A DNA stretch of 64,000 bases from Anaerolineae bacterium (GTDB lineage Bacteria > Chloroflexota > Anaerolineae > Promineifilales > Promineifilaceae). Each line of letters opens with the position of its first letter. The first letter of the stretch is position 1. Made by a program: the position numbers and the translations under genes. Positions 1 to 9,166 of the stretch are shown in pieces. A model generated the notes under the pieces. It ran no database searches, was not told where the DNA came from, and worked only from the letters and a program-made list of their open reading frames with translations. Location of the stretch: assembly GCA_023384415.1 (NCBI GenBank), contig JAHDWJ010000024.1, forward strand, positions 1 to 64,000, given 5' to 3'.

Positions 1-130
1 CCGTTTGACCAAAATCCTGTTCAGCCAAAGCGGGGCGAGGCAGGTGGGAACGAAATGCTCCCGTTTGACCAAAATCCTGGCCCACCTGTCCCGCCCCTAC
101 ATTCATTTCAGGGCAAATTGAGAATTGCTG
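1..130 (-). mobile_element. MITE-like element, family A, cut by window edge
   Basis: The right part of the 221-bp element found complete at 18043-18263 and 27127-27347. It ends in the same terminal sequence, caaattgagaattgctg, at 114-130. It lies in the orientation of the 27-kb copy. This copy has a local duplication: ccgtttgaccaaaatcctg occurs at 1-19 and again at 61-79, which the 27-kb copy lacks. The left end and any target duplication are outside the window. Confidence 0.75.
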
Positions 131-222
131 CCACAAAGAAGACAAAGTTCTTCAAAAAATTCTTACTGATCTTGGTGTCTTCACGGTGAAATTCTTGTGT
201 GCCTTAGTAGTTACCTTAACTT
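131..222. repeat. Dispersed repeat, copy 1 (partner at 29208-29308)
   Basis: About 90 bp closely resembling 29208-29308; both share a core reading attcttactgatcttgg, then gtcttc, cggtgaaa and ccttag. It lies between the MITE-like element and the histidine kinase gene, has no ORF, and fills the leader region of that gene. Confidence 0.6.
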
Positions 223-279
223 ACTGATACCCTGAACCCCACTTCTTCACAGCAAACAGGCAACTTAAAGGTTCTTACC

Positions 280-2784
280 ATGTTGGAAATGATCAAACAA
301 CTCATTCGTGGCCCGGCGTTTATGGCCGAAGATCAGGAACGAGTCAAACAGCTTATCAACGCCATATTATTTATCACCCTTCTTGGCAGCTTCATTTATG
401 GTGTTGTTATTTTTGTCCTATCGCCTACGCTTTATGCCAGCCATGTTATCGTCACCCTTATTCTGGTGCATTTAGGTTTTAGCTGGATTTTAGCCCGTCG
501 GGGGCATCTTACCTTCGTCAGTCTCACTATTCTCGTTGGCTTGTGGGTTTTGTTTTCGCTGGCTTTCTTTTTTACCGGGGGGCTTTCTAACCCGTCTATT
601 AGTGGTTATCTGGTGATTATTTTGATGGCTGGGCTGCTTTTGGGCGGCCGCGCCAGTCTCATGTTTGCGGCCGCGACCTTTCTGGCCCTCACGGGGCTGT
701 TCCTGCTAGAAAGAACCGGCTTGCTCCCTGTGTTCGTCCCAGACCTGAACCGCTCCATCGTCACCTACACCATCCAAACGTTATACCTGTTCATTGTGGC
801 GGCGTTGCTTTATTTGACCACCCGGCATATCCAGATCAATTACCAGCTAATCCATGCTCATGCCCAGGCGGTTGAAGGGTTAAATTTAGAGTTGCAGCGG
901 GAAACTCAGGATAGGCTGCAAATGATTGAAGCCATCCCCGCAGCCGTCATCATCTCCGCTCGTGCCGGTAATCGGCCGATACTCTGGATCAACCAGATGG
1001 GGGCTAAATATGCCCACAGTAGTACCGATAAGCTGATCGGCCGGCCAATCTTAGATTTTTGTGCCGATGAAGCCAGTAAAGAAGAAATAGTGCGCTTAAC
1101 TCAGGGGGAAACCCATCTGATTAACTACGAGGTCCGTTTACAAACGTGGGGTGGCGATGTTTCCTGGAATCGTATCTCGGTGGTTCCCTTTATTTACCAG
1201 AACCAACCGGCTCACCTGACCATTGTCATCAATACGCAAAAGTTCAAATTGGCTGAAGAATCGCTGCGGGAGAGTGAGGAGCGGTTCCGGGCTTTTGTGG
1301 AAGAATCGTATAGTGGCATTGTCATCTCCATGGATGGGGTGATTGTGGATGTCAATGAGCCATTTGCCCAGATGTTTGGCTACACTAGAGAAGAGATGAT
1401 TGGGCTAACTCCCATTGAGACGCAGACGCCAGAATCGGCGCAGCGGGTTTTGGCCCATATTGCCGCCAAAAAGGAAGGGCCAATTGAGGCGGTAGGGGTA
1501 CGCAAAGATGGCACAACTTTTCCCCTGGAAATTACGGCTAAAAATACTATCTATAAAGGGCGGCCGGCTCGTCTGGGGGGCGTGTTTGATCTGACGGAGA
1601 AGAAGAAGGAAGAGGAGCAGCTGCTGCAAATGCAGAAGATGGAAAGTCTGGGCATTTTGGCCGGGGGAATCGCCCATGATTTTAATAATTTGCTGGTGGC
1701 GATGTTGGGGCAGGCTTCGGTGGCGTTGGTGAAAATGGGGCCGGATGACCGGGCGCGGCCGCATATCGAAAAGGTGAAAAAGGCGGCTGAACGTGCGGCC
1801 GCGCTTACCCATCAGCTTCTGGCCTATTCCGGCGGGGGGCAGTTCAATGTCCAGCCGTTGCAGCTAAACGACCTCATCCAGGACAATATCCATTTCTTTG
1901 AGCTGGCCGTCCCCCCTTCTGTCCGGCTAGAGACGCAGCTAGACCAGCAGTTACCCCTCATCGAAGCTGATGCCGGGCAAATGCAGCAGGTATTGATGAA
2001 CCTGATCCTCAATGGGGCAGAAGCCATTGGTGGCAACCGGGGCGTTGTTCATCTCTCAACCGAACAATATTATCTGGAAGGGGGTGAGCAGGCCGCTCGT
2101 TATGGGCAGTTGACCAAACAGCCTTTGCCCAGTGGCGATTATGTCTGTGTGCAAATTACGGATAATGGCAGCGGCATGAGCCAGGAGGTATTATCCCGTA
2201 TTTTCGATCCGTTTTTTTCGACCAAAGCGACGGGGCGAGGGTTAGGGATGGCGGCGGTGTTGGGCATTATTCGGGGGCACCAGGGGGGGATTACCGTTGC
2301 CAGCCAGCCAGGGCAGGGCACGACTTACCGCCTGCTGTTTCCGGTGATGACCCAGACAATGCCAGCGGCCGCGCCCCCCACAGAATCGGTTTACAACCTG
2401 GAGCAGCCTGGGGCTATTTTGGTGATTGATGATGAGCCAGGGGTTCATGAGTTGGTGGCTGATATTTTGACGCCGGAACAGTTTACCATCTACGCGGCCG
2501 CTGATGGGGCGTCCGGCATCCAGCTTTATCAAGCTCATGCTGACAAAATTAGCCTGGTACTGCTGGACCTCTCCATGCCTGGCCTTAGCGGTGAACAAAG
2601 CTACCTGACCCTGCGCCAGCTAAACCCTCACCTCAAAATCATCTTCTCATCCGGCTACAGTGAAAAAGAGCTGCCCCCAACCATCCTGGCCGATCCCCAG
2701 ATCACCTTCTTATCCAAGCCGTATGATCGGTGGCAGTTGTTGAACCGGGTGCAGGCCATGCTGCACAAGAGCCTTGATGACTAA
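280..2784 (+). CDS. Membrane-bound hybrid sensor histidine kinase with C-terminal receiver
   Basis: 834 aa. About six hydrophobic segments (roughly residues 25-190) form a membrane module. Two PAS domains follow (about 210-325 and 333-445), then HisKA with the phospho-acceptor in GIAHDFNN (His466), then an HATPase domain with N box NLILNGAEAIGG, G1 ITDNGSGM, F box FDPFFSTK and G2 GRGLGMA. The C-terminus is a receiver with acidic pair DDE, phospho-acceptor Asp763 in LLDLSMPG and Lys in SKPYD. It would autophosphorylate on His466 and relay to its own Asp763; the absence of a DNA-binding output implies a separate downstream partner. No response regulator lies next to it, so the signal and target are unknown. 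The start is the ATG after an AAAGG. Confidence 0.93.
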   Translation: MLEMIKQLIRGPAFMAEDQERVKQLINAILFITLLGSFIYGVVIFVLSPTLYASHVIVTLILVHLGFSWILARRGHLTFVSLTILVGLWVLFSLAFFFTGGLSNPSISGYLVIILMAGLLLGGRASLMFAAATFLALTGLFLLERTGLLPVFVPDLNRSIVTYTIQTLYLFIVAALLYLTTRHIQINYQLIHAHAQAVEGLNLELQRETQDRLQMIEAIPAAVIISARAGNRPILWINQMGAKYAHSSTDKLIGRPILDFCADEASKEEIVRLTQGETHLINYEVRLQTWGGDVSWNRISVVPFIYQNQPAHLTIVINTQKFKLAEESLRESEERFRAFVEESYSGIVISMDGVIVDVNEPFAQMFGYTREEMIGLTPIETQTPESAQRVLAHIAAKKEGPIEAVGVRKDGTTFPLEITAKNTIYKGRPARLGGVFDLTEKKKEEEQLLQMQKMESLGILAGGIAHDFNNLLVAMLGQASVALVKMGPDDRARPHIEKVKKAAERAAALTHQLLAYSGGGQFNVQPLQLNDLIQDNIHFFELAVPPSVRLETQLDQQLPLIEADAGQMQQVLMNLILNGAEAIGGNRGVVHLSTEQYYLEGGEQAARYGQLTKQPLPSGDYVCVQITDNGSGMSQEVLSRIFDPFFSTKATGRGLGMAAVLGIIRGHQGGITVASQPGQGTTYRLLFPVMTQTMPAAAPPTESVYNLEQPGAILVIDDEPGVHELVADILTPEQFTIYAAADGASGIQLYQAHADKISLVLLDLSMPGLSGEQSYLTLRQLNPHLKIIFSSGYSEKELPPTILADPQITFLSKPYDRWQLLNRVQAMLHKSLDD

Positions 2785-2823
2785 TTCCGGGGCTTTAGGA
2801 TTTCGTGGGGTTCCGCGAAAGAT

Positions 2824-2870
2824 GTGAAGCGTGATACCTGTGTCATCTCTGGTCATGTATCACACTTCAC
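2824..2870. terminator. Hairpin downstream of the histidine kinase
   Basis: Arms gtgaagcgtgatac (2824-2837) and gtatcacacttcac (2857-2870) pair over 14 bp with one mismatch. There is no T-run after it, so it may be a factor-dependent terminator, an mRNA-stabilising hairpin or a repeat remnant. Confidence 0.4.
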
Positions 2871-2923
2871 CTATCACGGCATGTCAACCCTCTAAATTCC
2901 TAAAGAGCCGGCCATTTCCTTTC

Positions 2924-3175
2924 TCACTCTTCGTCGCCATTTTTCGGCGGGTTGGTCCGCTCAATGACGGGGAACCCCCAATGTTGTAAATCATTGGTCA
3001 CAACGCCTTCAAATTTAACGGTTACTAAAATGATCGCGGCCGCTTGCAGCAAATCTAACAGCCGGTAATTCACTATCCCCCGGCTCTGCACCGCCGCCTC
3101 CCGTTGGCTGCGCCCGGCCCGGCGGGTCTCATCCGCCGTCTTCACCGCATTGTTCAGAGATGTCACCGCAGCCAA
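2924..3175 (-). CDS. Small hypothetical protein, possibly a remnant
   Basis: 83 aa reading frame, N-terminally charged (DETRRAGRSQRE), followed by a segment with helix/strand-like alternation (YRLLDLLQAAAIILVTVKFEG). I do not recognise the family. Its residue composition looks coding-like and it contains one GCGGCCGC, but I see no clear ribosome-binding site. It may be the tail of a decayed gene. Low confidence. Confidence 0.35.
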   Translation of the reverse strand: MAAVTSLNNAVKTADETRRAGRSQREAAVQSRGIVNYRLLDLLQAAAIILVTVKFEGVVTNDLQHWGFPVIERTNPPKNGDEE

Positions 3176-3182
3176 TGAGGGG

Positions 3183-3257
3183 GCCGTTGGGAAACGCCTC
3201 TGATCACCGTGATCAAGGTCGTCGCCGTTGGGAAACGCCTCTGATCATGGTGATCAA
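3183..3257. repeat. Two direct copies of a 34-bp unit
   Basis: gccgttgggaaacgcctctg followed by atcaccgtgatcaa at 3183-3216 recurs at 3224-3257 with one change region (atcatggtgatcaa). The period is 41 bp. Each copy carries a small tgatca-type palindrome. The stretch 3258-3626 holds no other gene that I can support. Confidence 0.7.
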
Positions 3258-3626
3258 TACCATTGTTTGGTTAAGAGGGGTATTAATCCCAACATCTTGC
3301 CTACCAGATAGCCATGATAAATTTCTTGCGTTTAGATAAGAATGCTGACTGACCGGCATTATTTTAATACTAGACAGCAATGGAAAGCAACAGGTAAATA
3401 ACCGTCTAGCTCATCTATTTGTCAGGCCGCACGCGCCAGATTTAACGCCAGCAAATGTTCTAATAGTTGTTCAGCAAATTATTTGTCGAAGGTTTTAACG
3501 GCAGATAATCTCATGGCAAAAAAGTCAGGCCGATTTTATTTTTATCCCCTTTTCAATACAATAGTAGAACTTACGGTCAACACTCCCAACCTGAAACGTG
3601 AGACCCAAAACCCATTAGGAGACAGT

Positions 3627-4022
3627 ATGCAAACAGATACAAGACTGGGAACATTTGTTGAGGTGATTTCGGGAGCAGTTAAAGGGGTGCAAGCCATCGC
3701 CATTCGGCTGAGGCAGATCATTGATGAGATACACCCTGACTGTGTTGAGGTGCCCAGACCAGGCGAGTCTGCGGCCGCTTATGGCCTTGGCCCCAAGAAA
3801 ATGAGTGAAGCGTATGCCTACATCATGCCGCAAAAAACGTATGTAAACCTGGGCTTCTTCTACGGCGCATCCCTCTCTGATCCGGCTAATTTGCTTGAAG
3901 GCAGCGGCAAGGCGATGCGGCACATCAAGGTTTATACTCTTGAACAAGCCGATAACCCGGAAATACGTGCCCTGCTTTCTGAATCTATCCAGGAAAGAAA
4001 AACCGCCTTAGGTCGTCTTTAG
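3627..4022 (+). CDS. DUF1801 (YdhG-like) domain protein
   Basis: 131 aa when started at the ATG at 3627, which is preceded by AGGAGA at a suitable distance. The frame is open further upstream but that part does not look like protein. The sequence fits the DUF1801/YdhG fold (a CyaY/YjbR-like fold): an N-terminal helix ending IIDEIHPDCVEV, a central YAYIMPQKTYVNLGFF strand pair, and a C-terminal GKAMRHIKVYTLEQ segment. The biochemical role of the family is poorly defined. It stands alone between intergenic repeats and has no operon partners. Confidence 0.8.
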   Translation: MQTDTRLGTFVEVISGAVKGVQAIAIRLRQIIDEIHPDCVEVPRPGESAAAYGLGPKKMSEAYAYIMPQKTYVNLGFFYGASLSDPANLLEGSGKAMRHIKVYTLEQADNPEIRALLSESIQERKTALGRL

Positions 4023-4134
4023 AGCCGACTACGGGATCAAATAAAAATCCGCTTTTGCCTCTACTGAGATTAGAGATTGAACAATCTCTCCCCTTTAACC
4101 TGCCTAAACATTCCCGGTCTGATTCATCCCAGGC

Positions 4135-4140
4135 TATAAT
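4135..4140 (+). promoter_or_regulatory. Candidate -10 box for the LysM protein gene
   Basis: TATAAT lies 30 bp before the ATG at 4171, leaving room for a short leader with GGGAG. No convincing -35 box is visible at the usual distance. Confidence 0.4.
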
Positions 4141-4170
4141 AGCCAGGTCTGGGAGAATTGGACCTTTTTT

Positions 4171-5487
4171 ATGAGTGAACCTGTTGAAAACAACGCGGCC
4201 GCACGCTGCCCTTATTGTGATTCCCTGCTGCGGCCGCGAGCCAACCGCTGTTTAATGTGCGGGAAATCGCTGCCCAAAGCCACCCAGGATCTACCTGAGC
4301 AGCCCCCCCCATCGCCCCCGCCTACCCTTGAGCCGAAGCCAATCACCGAACCGGCCAAACCAGTCACACCCATCCCGCCCCCACCCCCGCCCCCTATTCA
4401 GCCCCCGGCGGGGCCGGCTTCGTTTACGCCGCGCCCCTTACCTACTTCGGGAAGACGCGGCCGCGCCCTGCCCATCAACCTGATTTTCGCCCTGCTTCTG
4501 GTCCCGCTAGTTCTTGTGGCCGTGTTTGTCATCCCTTATGCCGATGGGGCCGAAGAGGCAACCCCGGTTGCGGCCGCGGCCACCCCCACCACCGGCATCA
4601 TTCCCACCTTCACCCCCACCCTCACCCTCATTCCCACCGAAACGGCCACCCCCACCCCTGAGCCAACCCTTACCCTGACCCCTCGCCCAACGGCTACCCT
4701 ACAGCCCCCCCGCTCCCACACCGTGCAATCTGGGGAGACCCTGTTCAGCCTGGGGTTCCGCTACAACGTCACCGCCGGCAGCATCGCCGAACTCAACGGA
4801 CTGGGCAACAATGCCAACATCATCATCGCCCAAAACCTGCTTATCCCCTGGCCTACCGCTACCCCCCCGCTTGAACCGGTGGTTGTAGCTCTGGATGGTC
4901 AATATTTCTCCGCCGATGCCAGCAGTTGTCAAAACCCATATACCATTCGGGAAGGGGATTCATTAGTCGGCATTGGCAACCAATACGGCGTAGATTTTCG
5001 GGTCATCATTGCCGCCAACCGGCTCACCGAGACCTCACTCATCCAACCTGGGGATACCCTCTGCCTGCCCGTCGTGGAATACCTGGGGGATGCGCCGCCG
5101 CCCACCCCTGGCCACACCCCAACACCTGGTCCCACCGCCATCCCTGATGGCCCCCAACTGCTTTATCCCATTAATGAAACGGTGATCACCGACCTGGATG
5201 CGGTGATTGCCTTGCAGTGGGTCACAGTGAAAGATTTGCTGCCAGAAGAGTGGTACATGGTAGAGATCATAGATTTGACTGATGTGGACAGCCACCCCCG
5301 GCGAGCCTTCACCCGCAACACCTCGTTCCAGGTGCGCCCCGAGTGGCGACCGCTAGACAATACCCCCCACCGGTTCCAATGGCGGGTGACCATTATCAAC
5401 GTTAGCGGCCGCAGACAAGATGGTGGGTTTATCTACACTCCCGTCGGGGCCAGCAGTCCGATTGAATATTTTACCTGGGGAAGGTGA
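4171..5487 (+). CDS. Zinc-ribbon, membrane-anchored protein with two LysM domains
   Basis: 438 aa. An N-terminal zinc ribbon (CPYC at 13-16, then CLMC near 28-31) is followed by a long Pro-rich linker, one membrane segment (about 100-122, INLIFALLLVPLVLVAVF), a Thr/Pro-rich stalk, and two LysM modules (about 182-226, HTVQSGETLFSLGFRYNV; about 256-300, YTIREGDSLVGIGNQYGV). A C-terminal beta-rich domain of about 110 residues carries Trp-rich strands. LysM domains bind GlcNAc polymers such as peptidoglycan. The likely topology is zinc ribbon inside and LysM domains outside, tethering the protein to cell wall or sheath polysaccharide. The function of the ribbon is unknown. Confidence 0.88.
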   Translation: MSEPVENNAAARCPYCDSLLRPRANRCLMCGKSLPKATQDLPEQPPPSPPPTLEPKPITEPAKPVTPIPPPPPPPIQPPAGPASFTPRPLPTSGRRGRALPINLIFALLLVPLVLVAVFVIPYADGAEEATPVAAAATPTTGIIPTFTPTLTLIPTETATPTPEPTLTLTPRPTATLQPPRSHTVQSGETLFSLGFRYNVTAGSIAELNGLGNNANIIIAQNLLIPWPTATPPLEPVVVALDGQYFSADASSCQNPYTIREGDSLVGIGNQYGVDFRVIIAANRLTETSLIQPGDTLCLPVVEYLGDAPPPTPGHTPTPGPTAIPDGPQLLYPINETVITDLDAVIALQWVTVKDLLPEEWYMVEIIDLTDVDSHPRRAFTRNTSFQVRPEWRPLDNTPHRFQWRVTIINVSGRRQDGGFIYTPVGASSPIEYFTWGR

Positions 5488-5545
5488 GAGACGAGGAGTG
5501 AGTGCTGAGTGCTGAGTGCTGAGTGCTGAGGAGTGAGGGCTGAGG
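5488..5545. repeat. Short tandem repeat, unit gtgctga
   Basis: Four to five head-to-tail copies of gtgctga, degenerating into gtgaggg and gaatga variants, in the gap between two convergent genes. Similar stuttering sequence occurs in other gaps of the window (for example 23850-23915 and 48315-48345). Confidence 0.6.
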
Positions 5546-5583
5546 AATGAGTAACCGGCACTATTCGCAAACTTGCCACTCAC

Positions 5584-6216
5584 TCACCCCTGCAAAAACG
5601 GGTTGTGAATCCGCTCATCGCCGATGGTGGTAGGGTTGCCGTGCCCAGAGAGAACATGCGTCTCATCAGGCAGAGTGAGGAGCTTTTCGCGGATCGTTTT
5701 GATGAGGGTATCATAATCCCCCCCTGGCAAATCAGTGCGGCCGATGCTTTGCTCAAACAGCACATCCCCAGAAAACAAAACATGGTATTCCGGCAGATAG
5801 AAGCTGACATGACCGGGAGCGTGGCCGGGTGTATATAACACCCGCAGTTGTAATTTGCCCAATTCGATGATATCCCCTTCATTAATGAACTGATCTGGGG
5901 GCGGCACGGGGGGAATTTTCAAACCAAACATCGCCGCCGACATCCCGGAATCTCGCAGCATATCTACCGCGTCCGGATGAACACAGATCGGGGCGTCCGT
6001 CTCTTCTTTGAGTTGGGCCAATCCCCCCACATGATCAAAATGGGTATGGGTGAGCAAGATATAACGAATCTCCCAACCATTCTCATCGGCGGCCGCGAAA
6101 ATATTCCGCCCATCCCACGACGGATCAATAATAGCCGCCTGCATCGTCTGTTCACAACCTAACAGATAACAGTTGGTTTGCAGCGGGCCAAGAGGGAATT
6201 GGTGTATCTGGATCAT
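5584..6216 (-). CDS. MBL-fold metallo-hydrolase (glyoxalase II-like)
   Basis: 210 aa. The metal-binding motif THTHFDH, a later HAPGH, GDVLF and SGHGNPT form the two-metal site of the metallo-beta-lactamase fold. The segment SIGRTDLPGG is typical of the YcbL/GloB-like hydroxyacylglutathione-hydrolase group and related sulfur dioxygenases. It probably hydrolyses a thioester, and the true substrate cannot be read from sequence. It is about the normal length for the short (YcbL-type) group, which lacks the C-terminal substrate domain of classical GloB. Confidence 0.9.
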   Translation of the reverse strand: MIQIHQFPLGPLQTNCYLLGCEQTMQAAIIDPSWDGRNIFAAADENGWEIRYILLTHTHFDHVGGLAQLKEETDAPICVHPDAVDMLRDSGMSAAMFGLKIPPVPPPDQFINEGDIIELGKLQLRVLYTPGHAPGHVSFYLPEYHVLFSGDVLFEQSIGRTDLPGGDYDTLIKTIREKLLTLPDETHVLSGHGNPTTIGDERIHNPFLQG

Positions 6217-6290
6217 GGTAGTTTATGAGTGTGCGAGTTTGTGAGTGAATAGTCTGCGCGACTCCCCTCTCCTTCTCTCTCAATCTCTCT

Positions 6291-6397
6291 AAATTACTGG
6301 ACTCTGGCAAAAATTGATTTGACTAATGGTAATAACCAATACCCTAATACAGTAATAACCAGTGGGCAAGTTAAAAAACGCCAGACTCCAGTAAATT
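6291..6397. mobile_element. MITE-like element, family C, copy 1
   Basis: A 107-bp segment bounded by inverted repeats aaattactggactctggc and gccagactccagtaaatt. Its reverse complement matches 14325-14432 over nearly all its length (shared cactggttatta, gtattggttat, gaaatcaatttt). The right terminal repeat overlaps the stop codon of the transporter gene at 6396. No ORF. Confidence 0.65.
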
Positions 6398-7724
6398 ACA
6401 TGGTTACTCGCGCTTTGGCAAACTTTAGGCGGGGAAAGGTGAAATCCAATTTTTGACGCACCTGCCACAGGAGATAGAGCAGCTCAACAAAAATGGCGAT
6501 ATTGAGGGCGGTCGCGGCCGCGATTAGCCCCGGCCAGCGCAGCCAAACCGCCAATAACAAAACGGCCGCCGTCAGCCCCAAATTAATAAACATCCCTTCA
6601 TTCACCGTCCGGGTCAACTGATGGGCAATGAGGGAGCCGCGCAGCCAGGCCACCAATACGGTCATGCCCGGCAGCGGCAGCAGATACAGCAGCCCTACCC
6701 CGGCGAGGGCGGCCACTTCGGGCACGGTATCTTGCACCGTCACCAGATACCAATCAGCCAGCGGGGTCAACACAAAGAAGGCCATCAACACCGTGACCAA
6801 CCCGGTTAACCACCAGGTAAACCGCTGAATCGCCTGCCGGTTTTCTACCCCATCGGTCAAGGCAATCACCACCTCTGGCAGGGCAAACGCCGGGGCACGA
6901 ATCATCAAGGAAACCTGGAACACCAGCGGCCAGGCGGCCAGGTTCAGGATGGCATTGTCCAGGCGGGCCAGGCTGGATGTAACCAGGGGTTGGAGCATGA
7001 GAACGAGAACTGAGGTAAGGGCCAGGGGGAGATGGAACCAAAACAGGCGGTTGTAGGTGAGGGGTTCGCCAACGGCTGGGGGCTGGGTGGGGGCGAGTTC
7101 ATGCTGCAACTGCGGCCGCACCGCCCAGGTAGCATAGACCGCTTCGGCCAAAACACCGGCCATGAGTGCGGCCGCGCCAATAATAATCCCCGGCCAATCT
7201 GTGCCCCAGGCCAGCCCTACCACCACCCCCGCCGAGAAAACCAGGCGCACCGCCGTACCCCAGGCCACCCGGCGCGTCTGCTTAAACCGAATCAGCACCC
7301 CCTGGAGAAACCGCCGCCAGGCAATAGCCGCACTCCAAAGAAGCATAATCTGCATCCCTGGCCGCACCCAATAAGCCACCTCTGGTTCCACCCCTAACCA
7401 CCTTCCCACCACCACATCAAACAACGGGGTAAAGCTCACCAAAGCAGTCACTACCGTCAGCAAAATAGCCCAATGGATGGTAAAGCGGCGCAGAAGACGG
7501 AAAGCGACCCAATCTTTGCTTAACGCCGTCGAAGTTGCCAACATATTGATAATGGGGCTTTCAATCATTACCGAAAGTCCCATAACAATCCCCTGGGCCG
7601 CCAACATAATCACCTCATCTGGCAGCCGGTTAATGGCCGCACTGATAATCGGCCCCTCCGCCGTCATCAACATCCAACTGGCAAATAAGGGCAGCCAAAA
7701 CCAAAAAATATCTCGTTGACGCAT
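6396..7724 (-). CDS. MATE/ANKH-like multi-pass membrane transporter
   Basis: 442 aa with about 12 hydrophobic segments from residue 8 to the C-terminus. The repeating pattern of paired helices, with charged short loops such as RRFLQGVLIRFKQTRR near residue 140, fits the MOP superfamily (MATE exporters, ANKH-like proteins). I lean to the ANKH-like branch because of that loop, but I cannot separate the branches by eye. Substrate unknown. It lies upstream of, and on the same strand as, the MBL hydrolase gene, separated from it by the family C repeat. Confidence 0.75.
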   Translation of the reverse strand: MRQRDIFWFWLPLFASWMLMTAEGPIISAAINRLPDEVIMLAAQGIVMGLSVMIESPIINMLATSTALSKDWVAFRLLRRFTIHWAILLTVVTALVSFTPLFDVVVGRWLGVEPEVAYWVRPGMQIMLLWSAAIAWRRFLQGVLIRFKQTRRVAWGTAVRLVFSAGVVVGLAWGTDWPGIIIGAAALMAGVLAEAVYATWAVRPQLQHELAPTQPPAVGEPLTYNRLFWFHLPLALTSVLVLMLQPLVTSSLARLDNAILNLAAWPLVFQVSLMIRAPAFALPEVVIALTDGVENRQAIQRFTWWLTGLVTVLMAFFVLTPLADWYLVTVQDTVPEVAALAGVGLLYLLPLPGMTVLVAWLRGSLIAHQLTRTVNEGMFINLGLTAAVLLLAVWLRWPGLIAAATALNIAIFVELLYLLWQVRQKLDFTFPRLKFAKARVTM

Positions 7725-7755
7725 AAAATAGTACCTTGCATTGACGATTTTAGAT

Positions 7756-8874
7756 TTACGATGGCAACGCCTGAGCCAAATCTTCTAATAAATCATCTTG
7801 ATGTTCTAGCCCCACGGAAAAGCGTAATAAATTAGGTGGGGTGGTCGTAGCCGGGCCTTCAACAGAAGCGCGATGCTCGATAAGGCTCTCTACCCCCCCC
7901 AGACTGGTAGCCCGGCTGATCAGTTTTAGCTTCGCGGCCGCAGCCATGGCCTCAGCCTCTCCCCCCCGTACCTGAAAGGAGAGCATCCCCCCAAACCCGG
8001 CCATCTGCCGGGCGGCAACCTCATGCCCCGGGTGGTCCGGCAGGCCAGGATAATGGACCCACTCCACCTGGGGGTGCTGCTGCAAGAAGGCGGCTATAGC
8101 CTGGGCGGCCGCGGTTTGGGCCTGCACCCGGTAGGGCAAAGTGGGCAGGCTGCGGAGCAAAAGCCAGCAATCAAACGGCGAAGGCACGGCCCCAGAAAGT
8201 TTCTGGATAGTTGCCAACGGTTCGGCTGCGGCCGCATCGCGCACCACCACGCAGCCCCCCAACAAATCACTATGCCCACCCAAATATTTCGTCGTCGAGT
8301 GCATCACCAGGTCAGCCCCTAAAGTTAGCGGCCGCTGCCAGATAGGGGTCGCCCAGGTATTGTCCACGGCACACATTGCCCCCACCTCATGGGCCATCTG
8401 GGCAATGGCGGCAATATCAGCCACTTTAAGCAGTGGGTTTGATGGCGTCTCCACCCAGATCAGCCGGGTTTGAGGGCGAATTGCCTGGGCCAGTTGGGTT
8501 AAATTACCCATATCCACAAAAGTACTGTGTAACCCCCATCGAGCCAGCACATCTTGGGTCAAATACCGGACGCCATGATACAGATCATCGGGTAAAATAA
8601 GGTGGTCTCCCGTCTTGAGGAGTTGGAAAATGGCGGCCGCGGCCGCCTGGCCGGAAGCAAAAGCGAACGCGGCCGCGCCCCCTTCCAACTGGGCCATTGC
8701 CTCCTCCCAGCGGCCGCGTGTCGGGTTGCCGCTGCGACCATACACATACCCTGCCGGGTAGCTGCCATCCTCGGCCCGTACAAATGTGGTCGAGAGGGTA
8801 ATAGAAGGAGTAATCGCCTGACTATCTGGCTCAACAGCCCGACCAGCATGAACAGCTAACGTTTCTAATTTCAT
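7756..8874 (-). CDS. Cys/Met-metabolism PLP-dependent lyase (cystathionine gamma-synthase/lyase type)
   Basis: 372 aa from the ATG at 8874; the frame is open further upstream, but family members begin at about MKLETLAVHAG and a GGGAA precedes this ATG. Fold type I PLP enzyme: YGRSGNPT near the N-terminus, ETPSNPLL, VDNTWATP, and the PLP lysine in HSTTKYLGGHSD. The C-terminal SLGGVESLIEHRA is the family signature. Substrate choice (gamma-synthase, gamma-lyase or beta-lyase) cannot be told from sequence alone. It is adjacent to the transporter gene on the same strand, with a gap of about 30 bp. Confidence 0.92.
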   Translation of the reverse strand: MKLETLAVHAGRAVEPDSQAITPSITLSTTFVRAEDGSYPAGYVYGRSGNPTRGRWEEAMAQLEGGAAAFAFASGQAAAAAIFQLLKTGDHLILPDDLYHGVRYLTQDVLARWGLHSTFVDMGNLTQLAQAIRPQTRLIWVETPSNPLLKVADIAAIAQMAHEVGAMCAVDNTWATPIWQRPLTLGADLVMHSTTKYLGGHSDLLGGCVVVRDAAAAEPLATIQKLSGAVPSPFDCWLLLRSLPTLPYRVQAQTAAAQAIAAFLQQHPQVEWVHYPGLPDHPGHEVAARQMAGFGGMLSFQVRGGEAEAMAAAAKLKLISRATSLGGVESLIEHRASVEGPATTTPPNLLRFSVGLEHQDDLLEDLAQALPS

Positions 8875-9166
8875 AAAGCATTCCCACAGAATGATCCCAC
8901 GTTTACCCCAACCCGCCAACAAACCAAAGAGCCATATGGTATTTTTCCTCCTCAATTGTTTCACCCAATTGGCCTCTCCCGGTCGGGCAGTTCTGGTTAC
9001 AAGGCAGCACAATAAAACATGACCTTTTTAGGGCCAAATTTTCTGGCTCGAAGAGTACGGCAAGTTAATAGTTTTGTGGATGAACCAGTGGAACCAGGTT
9101 GAGGATGGTTTTAGCAGAGTTGGTGAGGAATGGCTGAACTTTTTTGTTTCTGGTAGAGTACGCTTT

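Noticed and set aside
3183..3257. Start of a CRISPR array
   Set aside because: Only two copies, a 7-bp spacer, and no cas genes. It is a short tandem duplication.
4536..4721. Val/Gly-rich ORF on the minus strand
   Set aside because: Antisense shadow of the Thr/Pro-rich stalk of the LysM protein.
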